DNA of 64,000 bases from Palsa-504 sp963769715 (GTDB lineage Bacteria; Actinomycetota; Actinomycetes; Streptosporangiales; Streptosporangiaceae): the NCBI GenBank assembly GCA_963769715.1, contig CAVYNE010000032.1, positions 186,001-250,000 on the forward strand, read 5' to 3'. Shown piece after piece: positions 33,175-41,108 of this stretch (position 1 is its first letter; each line of letters starts with the position of its first letter). A program made the translations under genes and the position numbers. The notes under the pieces are model-generated. The model was not told the DNA's origin, searched no databases, and saw nothing but the letters and a program-made list of their open reading frames with translations.

Positions 33175-34388
33175 AGGGCGGCACCAGTCCACTGCCCTTC
33201 CAGGATGCTGAGGGTGAGAACGCCCTGCTGGCGGGTGTGGTGGCGGCGATCTCGGCGGGGCTCGAGCTCGATCCGCTGGCGGCCAGGATCGCCGGCCTGA
33301 TCGTCGCGGCGACCGCCACCGACGTGTGCTTTGTGCATGTGCTTGACGACGGCGGCGGCGCGCTCACCCTGGCCGGCGCGACCCCGCCCTTCAACGCCGT
33401 CGTCGGCCAGGTCCACCTGCTGCTCGGCGAGGGCGTCACCGGCTGGGTCGCCCGTAACTGCGAGCCCGTCACCATCACCGACCACAAGGAGGCCGACCCG
33501 CGCTACCGGTACTTTCCCGAGCTTCGCGGCGGCGAGTTCACCTCGATGGCGTCGGTGCCGATGGCGAGCCGGCCCTCGGGGCTGGCGGGGGTGCTGAACG
33601 TCCACACCCGTTCCCGCCGGATTTTTACCGAACGGGATGTGGTGCTTCTTACCGCCATCGGTTCCTTGTTCGCCGGGGCGGTCCACCAGGCCAGGCTTCA
33701 TCGCCGTCTGGCCGCCCGCGAGCACGCGCTCGAGCAGTTCGCCGAGCGGGTGATCGCGGCGCAGGAAGCAGAAAGGCGGCGGCTGGCCGGCGACATCCAC
33801 GATGGCATCTCGCAGCGGCTTATCAGCTTGTCCTATCACCTGGACGCGGCCGCCGACGCGCTGCATGACGCGCCCGAGTTCACCGCCGAGCAGCTCGTGC
33901 TGGCCCGGCAGATGATCGACCTGACCCTGAACGAGGCGCGCGCCGCCATCTCGGGCCTGCGCCCGCCGGTCCTGGACGATCTCGGCCTGGCCGACGGTCT
34001 GGCCAGCCTGGCCCGCAGCATCGGTGGCGTGCAGGTGACAGTCGAGGCCGACGAGTGCGCGTTGCCCGAGCACGTCGAGATCGCCCTCTACCGGATCACC
34101 CAGGAGGCGCTGCAGAACGTGGTCAAGCACTCCAGGGCCACCGCGGCCGGCGTCGTTCTGCGCTGCGACCCGGGCCTGGTATCGCTGCGGATTAGGGACG
34201 ACGGCGCGGGCTTTCATCCCGACGCCGTGGCGGGCGGCTTTGGCCTCAGCGGCATGGCCGAACGCGCCGAACTCGTCGGCGGCCACCTCGACGTGAGCTC
34301 CGGCCGCGGCCGCGGCACCACCATCGAGGTCCGGATCCCGGTCACCCTGCCCACCTGGCCGGAGTCCCCCCAGATCACGACCATCTGA
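33171..34388 (+). CDS. GAF-domain sensor histidine kinase (NarL-type partner)
   Basis: A 405-residue soluble kinase starting at TTG 33171 (TTGA overlap with the regulator stop). A GAF domain spans residues about 18-175 (ATDVCFVHVLDDGGGALTLAG, then SMASVPMASRP and GVLNVHTR). HisKA_3 follows, with the phosphoacceptor His in RRRLAGDIHDGISQRLISLS, and the HATPase_c domain has LYRITQEALQNVVKHSRA (N box), IRDDGAGF (G1) and GFGLSGMAERAELVGG. No membrane segments, so it senses a cytoplasmic signal through GAF. Confidence 0.92.
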   Translation: MKGGTSPLPFQDAEGENALLAGVVAAISAGLELDPLAARIAGLIVAATATDVCFVHVLDDGGGALTLAGATPPFNAVVGQVHLLLGEGVTGWVARNCEPVTITDHKEADPRYRYFPELRGGEFTSMASVPMASRPSGLAGVLNVHTRSRRIFTERDVVLLTAIGSLFAGAVHQARLHRRLAAREHALEQFAERVIAAQEAERRRLAGDIHDGISQRLISLSYHLDAAADALHDAPEFTAEQLVLARQMIDLTLNEARAAISGLRPPVLDDLGLADGLASLARSIGGVQVTVEADECALPEHVEIALYRITQEALQNVVKHSRATAAGVVLRCDPGLVSLRIRDDGAGFHPDAVAGGFGLSGMAERAELVGGHLDVSSGRGRGTTIEVRIPVTLPTWPESPQITTI

Positions 34389-34445
34389 GCCGCCGTCCCC
34401 CGCGTGCTCCCGCTCTTCGGTCGCGGAACACGAACATACTTTGAG

Positions 34446-34460
34446 GTCAAATGATTTGAC
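34446..34460. promoter_or_regulatory. MarR-type operator upstream of the exporter operon
   Basis: GTCAAAT-G-ATTTGAC is a perfect 15-bp inverted repeat at 34446-34460, 17 bases before the MarR start. Its size and position are those of an autoregulatory MarR operator controlling the MarR-ABC exporter operon. Confidence 0.6.
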
Positions 34461-34476
34461 ATGGAAATAGCTGGCG

Positions 34477-35055
34477 GTGAAGACTGGCGGCGTGAGTGAG
34501 GCAGAAGTTGCCGGGCCGGACGAGCCTGAGGCGGCGAAATGCGGGCTCCCTGGGGCGGGGCCGGGCCACGCGGGGTGGTTCTGGGGAGACCAGTCGGACG
34601 CGCCGCCCGCGGACGCGCCGCTCCATGTCCTGCTGCTGGCCGCGTCCAGGATCATGGGCGCGTTCTACGCGGGCACGCTGACGCAGGCCGGACTGCGGAT
34701 CAGCCCGGCCGGGCTCGGCGTGCTGCGGGTGCTGCTGGCCGGGGACGGGCTCAAGTCCAGCGACGTCGCGGCCCGCGGCTGGTCGTCGCCGGGGACGCTG
34801 ACGTCGGTGGTGAACACGCTCGTGCGCGAGGGGTACGTCGAGCGGCGCAGCGACGCCGGTGACCGGCGGGTGGTCAGGCTGTTCGTGACCGACATGGGCC
34901 GCCAGATCGTCGAGGACTACTACCTGCTGGCCGGGCCGCACTGGCGGGAGGCCTTCGATTTCGTGGACCCGGCCGACGAGCCGGTCATCCGCAAGTTCTT
35001 CGTCGACATGATCGGGCAGTTCAGTGAGCTGATAAGGAAGGAGCGCGGCACGTGA
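34477..35055 (+). CDS. MarR family transcriptional regulator of an ABC exporter operon
   Basis: A 192-residue winged-helix regulator with a Gly/Pro-rich N-terminus of about 45 residues. The HTH lies around LKSSDVAARGWSSPGTLTSVV, with NTLVREGYVERRSDAGDRRVVRLFVT forming the recognition helix and wing. Start GTG 34477 is taken; GTG 34492 is possible. Its end overlaps the ABC ATPase start, so it is the first gene of a three-gene exporter operon and probably responds to the exported compound. Confidence 0.86.
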   Translation: MKTGGVSEAEVAGPDEPEAAKCGLPGAGPGHAGWFWGDQSDAPPADAPLHVLLLAASRIMGAFYAGTLTQAGLRISPAGLGVLRVLLAGDGLKSSDVAARGWSSPGTLTSVVNTLVREGYVERRSDAGDRRVVRLFVTDMGRQIVEDYYLLAGPHWREAFDFVDPADEPVIRKFFVDMIGQFSELIRKERGT

Positions 35056-36020
35056 CGCAGGCCGGGCTCGCGATACGCACCGAAGATTTGCGCAAGACAT
35101 ATAAGTCCTCACGCGGGGACGTGCCCGCGGTCCGCGGCATCGACCTGTCCGTCGGCTCCGGCCAGTTCTTCGGGCTGCTCGGGCCGAACGGCGCGGGCAA
35201 GTCCACCACCATCGGCATGCTCACCACCCTGGTCCTGCCCACCGGCGGACGGGCCTGGGTGGCCGGCCTGGACGTGGTGGCTGACCCGGTCGGGGTAAAG
35301 CGCAGGATCGGCGTGGTGACCCAGAACAACACTCTCGACATGCAGCTGACGGTGGCCGAGAACCTCGAGTTCCGCAGCCGGTTCTTCGGCCTGGGGCTGC
35401 GCGAGGCGTCACGCCGCGCCAGCCAGCTGCTCGAGGTGTTCGGGCTCGCGGACCGGCGCAAGGCGATGTCCACCGACCTGTCCGGCGGGCAAGCCAAGCG
35501 GCTGCTGATCGCGCGGGCCCTGGTGCACCGGCCGGACGTCCTGTTCCTGGACGAGCCGACGGCCGGACTCGACCCGCAGACCAGGGTAAATCTGTGGGAC
35601 ATCCTGCGCGTGCTGCACGCCGAGGGGCAGACCATCCTGCTGACCACGCACTACATGGAGGAAGCCGAAGCGCTGTGCGAGCAGGTCGCCGTGATCGACC
35701 ATGGCGAGGTGCTGGCCTCGGGCACCGTGAACGAGCTAAAGGAAGGGACGGGCGCCGAGACGGTGATCACGGTCAGGTACGAAGACCCGGTGCCCAGTGA
35801 CCTGACCGAACGGGCCGGGCTGGCCGACCGCCCCGGCGTCCGCAAGGTGGAAGCCGACGGCGACTACGTCCGGGTCTTCACCCGCGAGCCCGAGGGCGTG
35901 CTCGGCGAGCTGGTCACCGCGGGTTCCGCGGCCGGCCTGACCGTGCGCGACGCCACCCAGCTCAAGCCCAGCCTGGAGACCGTGTTCCTTAACCTGACCG
36001 GACGGGAGTACCGCGAGTGA
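35052..36020 (+). CDS. ABC transporter ATP-binding protein, DrrA-like
   Basis: A 322-residue nucleotide-binding subunit: Walker A GLLGPNGAGKSTTIGML, Q-loop VVTQNNTLD, signature DLSGGQAKRLLIARAL, Walker B VLFLDEPTAGLDPQTR and H-loop LLTTHYMEEAEAL. The C-terminal 90 residues form the DrrA-type regulatory extension. It belongs to the drug-exporter class (ABC-2). Overlaps its neighbours by four bases each side, giving tight coupling with the MarR gene and the permease. Confidence 0.94.
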   Translation: MTQAGLAIRTEDLRKTYKSSRGDVPAVRGIDLSVGSGQFFGLLGPNGAGKSTTIGMLTTLVLPTGGRAWVAGLDVVADPVGVKRRIGVVTQNNTLDMQLTVAENLEFRSRFFGLGLREASRRASQLLEVFGLADRRKAMSTDLSGGQAKRLLIARALVHRPDVLFLDEPTAGLDPQTRVNLWDILRVLHAEGQTILLTTHYMEEAEALCEQVAVIDHGEVLASGTVNELKEGTGAETVITVRYEDPVPSDLTERAGLADRPGVRKVEADGDYVRVFTREPEGVLGELVTAGSAAGLTVRDATQLKPSLETVFLNLTGREYRE

Positions 36021-36940
36021 CCACCACCAGCCCAGCCCCGCCGGTAGCGGCGGAACACCCCGGGGTTCCCTCGGCGTCTGAGGTTGCCGCGCTGATCGCC
36101 GAGGCGCCCGTGCCGCGGCCGACCCTGATCAAGACGTTCAACGCCATGATGGCCAGGGAGTTCCGGGTGCTGCGGCGCAACGCCATCGCCACCTTCACCC
36201 GGGCGGTCATGCAGCCGCTGCTTTTCGTCTTCGTCTTCGCCTACGTGTTCCCCAAGATCGGCGGCGGCTTCAACCTCGGCGGGGGAGCGGCCGCCTCGCA
36301 GGCCACGGGCAGCATCAACTTCGCCACCATCCTGGTGCCCGGCCTGATGGCCTCGATGCTGCTCATGCAGGGCATCATGGCCGTGACGTTCCCGCTGGTG
36401 ATGGAGTTCTCCTGGCAGCGCACGATCGAGGACCGGGCGCTCGCTCCCGTGCCGATCCGGGTGCTGGCGATACAGAAGATCGTGGCGGGCGCGATCCAGT
36501 CGTTCATCGGCGCGGTCATCGTGTTCCCGATCGTGCTGTTCGTGCACGCGGCCGGCCAGGCTCCGCACGTGCACGTGACCAACTGGGCGCTGTTCGCGCT
36601 CATCCTGGTCTTCGCGTCGCTGCTCACCTCCGCGCTCGGGCTGCTGCTCGGCACGATCATGGACCCGCGCAAGATGCAGATGCTGTTCGCGGTGATCCTG
36701 CTGCCCGCCACCATGCTCGGCTGCGTCTACTACCCCTGGGCGGCGCTGCACAACATCCGCTGGCTGCAGATCGCGGTGCTGATCAACCCCATGGTGTACA
36801 TGTCCGAAGGGCTGCGGGCCGTGCTCACCCCGGTGCTCCCGCACATGCCGATGTGGGCCGTCATGCTCGCGCTCGTCGGCGGCACGGTGGTCTTCGGCTA
36901 CCTGGGTACCCGCACCTTCACCAGGCGCGTCCTCAACTAG
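36017..36940 (+). CDS. ABC-2 type transporter permease, DrrB-like
   Basis: A 307-residue membrane subunit with six transmembrane helices: about 58-80 (PLLFVFVFAYVFP), 108-130, 155-178, 190-212, 225-245 and 275-298. The ABC-2 signature is in VPGLMASMLLMQGIMAVTFPLV and the R-x-x-G-like cytoplasmic loop around RTIEDRALAPVPIRVLAIQK. It works with the ATPase upstream to export a hydrophobic compound. A palindromic G/C-rich element follows directly after its stop. Confidence 0.92.
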   Translation: MTTTSPAPPVAAEHPGVPSASEVAALIAEAPVPRPTLIKTFNAMMAREFRVLRRNAIATFTRAVMQPLLFVFVFAYVFPKIGGGFNLGGGAAASQATGSINFATILVPGLMASMLLMQGIMAVTFPLVMEFSWQRTIEDRALAPVPIRVLAIQKIVAGAIQSFIGAVIVFPIVLFVHAAGQAPHVHVTNWALFALILVFASLLTSALGLLLGTIMDPRKMQMLFAVILLPATMLGCVYYPWAALHNIRWLQIAVLINPMVYMSEGLRAVLTPVLPHMPMWAVMLALVGGTVVFGYLGTRTFTRRVLN

Positions 36941-36949
36941 GCCCCTGGG

Positions 36950-37010
36950 GCCGGGGGGCGGGCAGTCCCCCCGTGAGCAGGGGGGGTCTGGGGGGATCGT
37001 CCCCCCGGAC
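36950..37010. repeat. G-tract palindromic element, copy A (intergenic)
   Basis: A run of alternating G- and C-tracts includes GGGGGGTCTGGGGGG (36981-36995) followed by CCCCCC at 37001-37006, and a nearby CCCCCC/GGGGGGG pair at 36967-36986. The core GGGGGTCTGGGGGG is shared exactly with the element inside the histidine kinase at 40258-40271, so it is a dispersed repeat family. It could also act as a transcription end for the exporter operon. Confidence 0.65.
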
Positions 37011-37171
37011 AGCACTGTCGGCGCGGGGAATACCGCTGCACGGCCCGGTGCTGTTAGGGTTAGACGTTGACCAGCTCGGTACTCGCGTGCCGGGCGCGCA
37101 AAGCGGAGGACCACCTCCCACCCAGTCGGCCCAGTACGGGCAGGCGGGTATGGCCAGACGTCCCGGTGGCG

Positions 37172-37191
37172 GTGCGTGCGGAAGCACGTAC
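37172..37191 (+). promoter_or_regulatory. GGAA-tetraloop hairpin in the infC leader
   Basis: GTGCGTGC (37172-37179), loop GGAA and GCACGTAC (37184-37191) form an eight-pair stem (one G-U) capped by a GNRA loop, upstream of the leader peptide. It indicates a structured 5' leader for infC. Confidence 0.5.
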
Positions 37192-37241
37192 AGGCGCCGG
37201 GTATCTGCTGGCACGGCGCACCCCTCAAGGAGGTGACGCCG

Positions 37242-37262
37242 TTGTTGTGGTTGCCCCGCTGA
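37242..37262 (+). CDS. infC leader peptide candidate (MLWLPR)
   Basis: AAGGAGG at 37227-37233 is followed after eight bases by TTG TTG TGG TTG CCC CGC TGA, giving a six-residue peptide; an in-frame GTG at 37233 would make a nine-residue version. The stop codon lies inside the terminator-like stem that follows, the arrangement of ribosome-mediated attenuation. Translation is unproved. Confidence 0.45.
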   Translation: MLWLPR

Positions 37263-37283
37263 GCGCATTGCTCGCGGGGTTTT
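37254..37283 (+). terminator. intrinsic terminator/attenuator in the infC leader
   Basis: CCCCGC-T-GAGC pairs with GCTC-GCGGGG (37254-37279), a ten-pair stem with one bulge and a five-base loop, followed by TTTT. It lies about 105 bp upstream of the infC start and overlaps the leader-peptide stop, so it probably attenuates infC-rpmI-rplT transcription. Confidence 0.65.
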
Positions 37284-37387
37284 CTCGTGTCCGGGGCATC
37301 CGCCCGCGACCGGGAAAATCCCGGGTCTGGTCGGCAGAAGCCGCCACCGGAGGCACCGACGGCGGAGATGAGGCTCAAGGAGGTCAC

Positions 37388-38038
37388 ATCAGCACCGAAG
37401 CACGTATCAACGAGCGCATCCGTTCTCCCGAAGTCCGGCTCGTAGGACCCAAGGGGGAGCAGATCGGGATCGTCTCGGTCAACGACGCACTCAAGCTGGC
37501 TCAGGAAGCCGATCTCAACCTAGTCGAGGTCGCACCCACTGCGCGGCCACCGGTCTGCAAGCTCATGGACTACGGAAAGTTCAAGTACGAATCCGCGGTC
37601 AAGGCCCGGGAGTCACGCAAGAACCAGACGCAGACGATCGTCAAGGAGATCAAGCTGCGCCCGAAGATCGATCCGCACGACTACGGCACGAAGAAGGGCC
37701 ATGTCGAGCGGTTCCTCAAGGCGGGCAACAAGGTCAAGGTGACGATCATGTTCAGGGGACGTGAGCAGTCGAGGCCCGAGCTAGGCTTCCGTCTGCTGCA
37801 GCGTCTCGCTGGCGACGTTGAAGAGCTCGGCTTCGTGGAGTCGCAGCCCAAGCAGGACGGGCGGAACATGATCATGGTCATCGGGCCGCACCGGAAGAAG
37901 AGCGAAACAAAGGCGCATACGGCCAGCCAGACCCAGAACCGGTCGGTGCCAAGCCCGCGCGCTGCCGCAGCAGCGGCCCCGGAACCGGCGGCGAGTGAGC
38001 CCGCCGCCGACGGCGCCGCGGTACCGGGTCCGGCCTAG
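37388..38038 (+). CDS. infC: translation initiation factor IF-3 (AUC start codon)
   Basis: A 216-residue IF-3: N-terminal domain STEARINERIRSPEVRLVG and linker, then the C-domain with KEIKLRPKIDPHDYGTKKGH, VKVTIMFRGREQSRPELG and a Pro/Ala-rich tail of about 45 residues. There is no ATG, GTG or TTG at the family start position; ATC at 37388 follows AAGGAGGT (37377-37384). IF-3 genes commonly use rare AUU or AUC starts for autoregulation because IF-3 rejects such codons, so this is likely genuine. Forms the classical infC-rpmI-rplT operon. Confidence 0.93.
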   Translation: MSTEARINERIRSPEVRLVGPKGEQIGIVSVNDALKLAQEADLNLVEVAPTARPPVCKLMDYGKFKYESAVKARESRKNQTQTIVKEIKLRPKIDPHDYGTKKGHVERFLKAGNKVKVTIMFRGREQSRPELGFRLLQRLAGDVEELGFVESQPKQDGRNMIMVIGPHRKKSETKAHTASQTQNRSVPSPRAAAAAAPEPAASEPAADGAAVPGPA

Positions 38039-38144
38039 CCGGTAGCATTACCCGGCGGTAATAAACTCCGGCGCATGCGCCGGAGTCGGTTACTGCTGCG
38101 CACCTAGGAGGCGCGCAGCCACAGGAATGGAGACGACGGCCATC

Positions 38145-38339
38145 ATGCCGAAGATGAAGACACACAGCGGCACCGCCAAGCGGTTCCGGCTGACCGGCAC
38201 CGGCAAGGTGATGCGCCGCCGCGCCAACCGAGGCCATCTGTTCGAGCACAAGTCGTCCCGCGTGACACGTCGGCTCGCCGGGGAAGTGCCGGTCGCGCAC
38301 AGCGACCTCAAGGAGATCAAGAAGCTGCTGGGCAAGTAG
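38145..38339 (+). CDS. rpmI: 50S ribosomal protein L35
   Basis: A 64-residue ribosomal protein, very basic: MPKMKTHSGTAKRFRLTGTG and RRRANRGHLFEHKSSRVTRRL. I use the family start at 38145; an upstream ATG at 38127 would add six residues. The gap from infC is about 105 bp and includes the inverted repeat CCGGCGxx/CGCCGG near 38064-38085. Confidence 0.95.
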   Translation: MPKMKTHSGTAKRFRLTGTGKVMRRRANRGHLFEHKSSRVTRRLAGEVPVAHSDLKEIKKLLGK

Positions 38340-38366
38340 CCCGGCCCGCGCGAGGGAGACAGAACA

Positions 38367-38747
38367 ATGGCACGCGTGAAGCGGGCAACCAACGCCCACA
38401 AGAAGCGCAAGGTTGTCCTCGAACGGGCCAGCGGCTACCGGGGACAGCGGTCCCGGCTGTACCGCAAGGCCAAGGAGCAGGTCCTCCACTCGATGACCTA
38501 CGCCTACCGCGACCGCAAGGATCGCAAGGGCAACTTCCGGCGGCTGTGGATCCAGCGGATCAACGCCGCGGCCCGGGCGAACGGCATGACCTACAACCGG
38601 TTCGTCCAGGGCCTACGGGTGGCGGGCATCGAGGTTGACCGGCGGATGCTCGCCGAGCTCGCCGTCGCCGACGAGGCGGCGTTCTCGGCTCTGGTCGAGG
38701 TGGCGAAGAAGGCGCTTCCCGACGCATCCGGGTCCGCGGCCGCCTAG
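38367..38747 (+). CDS. rplT: 50S ribosomal protein L20
   Basis: A 126-residue ribosomal protein that nucleates 23S rRNA folding. The family N-terminus MARVKRATNAHKKRKVVLER is followed by GYRGQRSRLYRKAKEQVLHS and RDRKDRKGNFRRLWIQRINA. GAGGGAGA precedes the ATG. The stop is directly abutted by the GTG of the next gene (TAGGTG). Confidence 0.96.
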   Translation: MARVKRATNAHKKRKVVLERASGYRGQRSRLYRKAKEQVLHSMTYAYRDRKDRKGNFRRLWIQRINAAARANGMTYNRFVQGLRVAGIEVDRRMLAELAVADEAAFSALVEVAKKALPDASGSAAA

Positions 38748-39626
38748 GTGCGGGCCACCGCATCGCCTGACACCGGTTATACGGGCGCGCACTCGCCGCG
38801 GCTCAAGGCCGCGCGGCGCCTGACCAAACGTGCCTTCCGCCAGCGTGAGCGGGCCTTTCTCGCCGAAGGACCGCAAGCGGTGGCGGAGGCTTTTCACTGC
38901 GGAGCCGGCGTCACCGACTTGTTCGTGACCGTACCCGCACGGAGCAGGCATCACGACCTGATCACCGCGATGGCCGACGAGGACATACCGGTGCACGTCG
39001 TCAGCGGCGAGGTCATGGACGAGCTGGCCCAGACGGTGACCCCGCAGGGCCTGCTCGCTGTCTGCGGCTTCGTCGACGTCCCGCTCAGCGAGATCACCGC
39101 GCCCGCTCCAGGTCTGGTCGCGCTGCTGGCCAACGTCCGCGATCCGGGGAACGCCGGCACCGTGCTGCGCACCGCCGACGCGGCGGGCGCGCACGCCGTG
39201 GTCTTCGCGGACGCCTCGGTCGACCCCTATAACGGCAAGTGCGTGCGGGCATCAGCGGGCAGCCTATTCCACCTGCCCGTGGTGGCCGGAGCTCGGCTTG
39301 AGGACGCCGTCGTCACCATGCGTGACGCCGGCCTTCGGATCGTGGCCGCGGACGGCCGCGCCGGGCGCTCCCTCGACGACCCCGAAGTGCAGGCCCGGCT
39401 GGCCGAACCCACCGCCTGGATGTTCGGTAACGAGGCGTGGGGACTGCCGCCCGAACTCGTCGCGCTGGCCGACGAACCCGTGGCGGTACCCATTTACGGC
39501 CGGGCCGAGAGCCTCAATCTGGCCGCCGCGGCTGCGGTGTGTCTCTATGCGTCCGCGCGTGCGCAACGAACACACCGTGAAGGGGGAACGGGGAGGTTGG
39601 TGGGGGACGAGATGGTGCGTGAGTAA
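38748..39626 (+). CDS. TrmH/SpoU family rRNA 2'-O-methyltransferase
   Basis: A 292-residue SPOUT methyltransferase. An N-terminal substrate-binding domain (FRQRERAFLAEGPQAVAEAF) is followed by the trefoil-knot domain with motif 1 LLANVRDPGNAGTVLRTADAAG, motif 2 WMFGNEAWGLPPEL and motif 3 VPIYGRAESLNLAAAAAVCLY. It probably methylates a ribose in 23S rRNA. Placement directly after rplT is typical in actinobacteria. Start GTG immediately after the rplT stop. Confidence 0.92.
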   Translation: MRATASPDTGYTGAHSPRLKAARRLTKRAFRQRERAFLAEGPQAVAEAFHCGAGVTDLFVTVPARSRHHDLITAMADEDIPVHVVSGEVMDELAQTVTPQGLLAVCGFVDVPLSEITAPAPGLVALLANVRDPGNAGTVLRTADAAGAHAVVFADASVDPYNGKCVRASAGSLFHLPVVAGARLEDAVVTMRDAGLRIVAADGRAGRSLDDPEVQARLAEPTAWMFGNEAWGLPPELVALADEPVAVPIYGRAESLNLAAAAAVCLYASARAQRTHREGGTGRLVGDEMVRE

Positions 39627-39797
39627 CAACTGGTGGCTTAGAGTATTTGAGCTACAACATGGAGAATTCACGTCTCAGGACTGTCACAAAGCCCGCATAC
39701 GCGCTAGAGTCTGATCACAATCCGTCACCCAAACCGTGACCACTTCCGGCCGCCGGACGATCGCAGTGCGGCCACGCCGGACGGAGGCTTCGCTGCA

Positions 39798-41108
39798 GTG
39801 GACGAGCTCATATCGAGCCGGGCGTCATCGGCCCCGCAAACGGCCGGGACGCCCACGAACCGCGAGACCGCTAGCGGTCATGCTTCCGGCATCAGCCCGC
39901 TTCCCGAAGGTCCAGTTCCGATCGGGAGCCTGGTTTTCGCCGACGAGTTGCCGGATGGGGTGGTGGTCGCCGACGAGGTTGGCCGCATCGTCGTGTTCAA
40001 CCGGGTCGCCGGCCGCCTGACCGGGCTCGATCCGGCCGAGGTCATCGGCAAGTTCGTCTTCGACGTGCTTCCGCTCCGCGACGCCGACGGCCGGGACTGG
40101 TGGGTATACGCCGACCCGTACCACGGCCTGCCGACCCGTACCCGGCACCCCGAGCGATCGCTGTATCTCGCTGACGGCACCGAGATCCTGGTCTCCGTCG
40201 GCTACGTCCGCGACCGCGGGGGTATCCGGGGGGCTCGTCCGCCCCAAGGGGGGCCGAGGGGGTCTGGGGGGAAAGGTTTCCCCCCAGAAGCAGGGGGATC
40301 CCGGGGGGTCGCCCCCCGGGGCAACAGAGCACTAAAACGGCTCGTCATCAGCCTGCGCGGCGCGCAGCAGCGGGAACGACTGGAACGCAGCCGCGCCGAG
40401 CTCGTCTCCACCGTCGCCCACGAGTTGCGCTCGCCGCTGACCAGCGTGAAGGGCTTCACCGCCACACTGCTGAACAAGTGGGGCCGGTTCACCGACGACC
40501 AGAAGCGCGTGATGCTGGAGACGGTGAACGCCGACGCCGACCGCGTGACCAGGCTCATCACCGAACTGCTGGACGTGTCCAGGATCGAGTCGGGCCGGAT
40601 GGAGGTCCACCGGCAGTTGGTCGACCTGCCCGACCGGGCCAGCAAGATCATCGCGGGCCGCGTGGCCGCGGGCGACGCCGAGGACCGGTTCCGGCTCGAG
40701 GTCCTAGGCGGCCTGCCGGAAGCCTGGCTCGACGCCGACAAGATCGACCAGATCCTCAGCAACCTGGTGGAAAACGCCGTCCGGCACGGGGCTGGTACCG
40801 TGACAATCGTGGTGGAACCGGCATATCTGGACGCCGAAGCGGGACAACTCGACGCGGTCGCCGTTTCCGTGCGAGACCAGGGCGAGGGCATCTCGCCGGA
40901 CGTGGCGCCCCGGGTGTTCCGTCAGTTCTGGCGCGGCAAGCCCCGCGGCGGCGGCCGCAGAGGCCAGCATGGCGGTGGCACCGGTCTGGGGCTGTACATC
41001 GTCAAGGGGCTGGTCGAGGCACACGGCGGTACCATCGGTGTGCGCCGCGCGCCCGGCGGGGGCGCCGAGTTCCGATTTATCGTGCCCGCGGGGACACCTG
41101 CCGTCTAA
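39798..41108 (+). CDS. PAS-domain sensor histidine kinase with an in-frame palindromic insertion
   Basis: A 436-residue soluble kinase. PAS domain at about 45-140 (GVVVADEVGRIVVFNRVAG, LADGTEILVSVGYVRDR); HisKA with phosphoacceptor His in VSTVAHELRSPLTSVKGF; HATPase_c with ILSNLVENAVRHGAG, VRDQGEGISPDVAPRVFRQF and GTGLGLYIVKGLVEAHGG. Between PAS and HisKA is a Gly/Pro/Arg-rich stretch of about 36 residues (residues about 140-176) encoded by a G-tract palindromic element at 40216-40322. It keeps the frame. The start GTG 39798 lies about 13 bases after GGAGG. No partner regulator is adjacent; it precedes pheS. Confidence 0.88.
   Translation: MDELISSRASSAPQTAGTPTNRETASGHASGISPLPEGPVPIGSLVFADELPDGVVVADEVGRIVVFNRVAGRLTGLDPAEVIGKFVFDVLPLRDADGRDWWVYADPYHGLPTRTRHPERSLYLADGTEILVSVGYVRDRGGIRGARPPQGGPRGSGGKGFPPEAGGSRGVAPRGNRALKRLVISLRGAQQRERLERSRAELVSTVAHELRSPLTSVKGFTATLLNKWGRFTDDQKRVMLETVNADADRVTRLITELLDVSRIESGRMEVHRQLVDLPDRASKIIAGRVAAGDAEDRFRLEVLGGLPEAWLDADKIDQILSNLVENAVRHGAGTVTIVVEPAYLDAEAGQLDAVAVSVRDQGEGISPDVAPRVFRQFWRGKPRGGGRRGQHGGGTGLGLYIVKGLVEAHGGTIGVRRAPGGGAEFRFIVPAGTPAV
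40216..40322. repeat. G-tract palindromic element, copy B, inserted in frame in a kinase gene
   Basis: The element is a chain of G- and C-tracts (GGGGGG/CCCCCC pairs), including GGGGGTCTGGGGGG at 40258-40271, AAAGGTTTCCCCCC and CGGGGGGTCGCCCCCCG at 40302-40318. The core matches copy A at 36981-36995. About 107-108 bp are inserted, which preserves the kinase frame. This resembles palindromic elements that colonise protein genes in other bacteria. Confidence 0.75.

Noticed and set aside
37067..37387. 107-residue N-terminal extension of IF-3 from ATG 37067
   Set aside because: The extension runs across a leader hairpin, a leader-peptide frame and an intrinsic terminator and has no IF-3 similarity.
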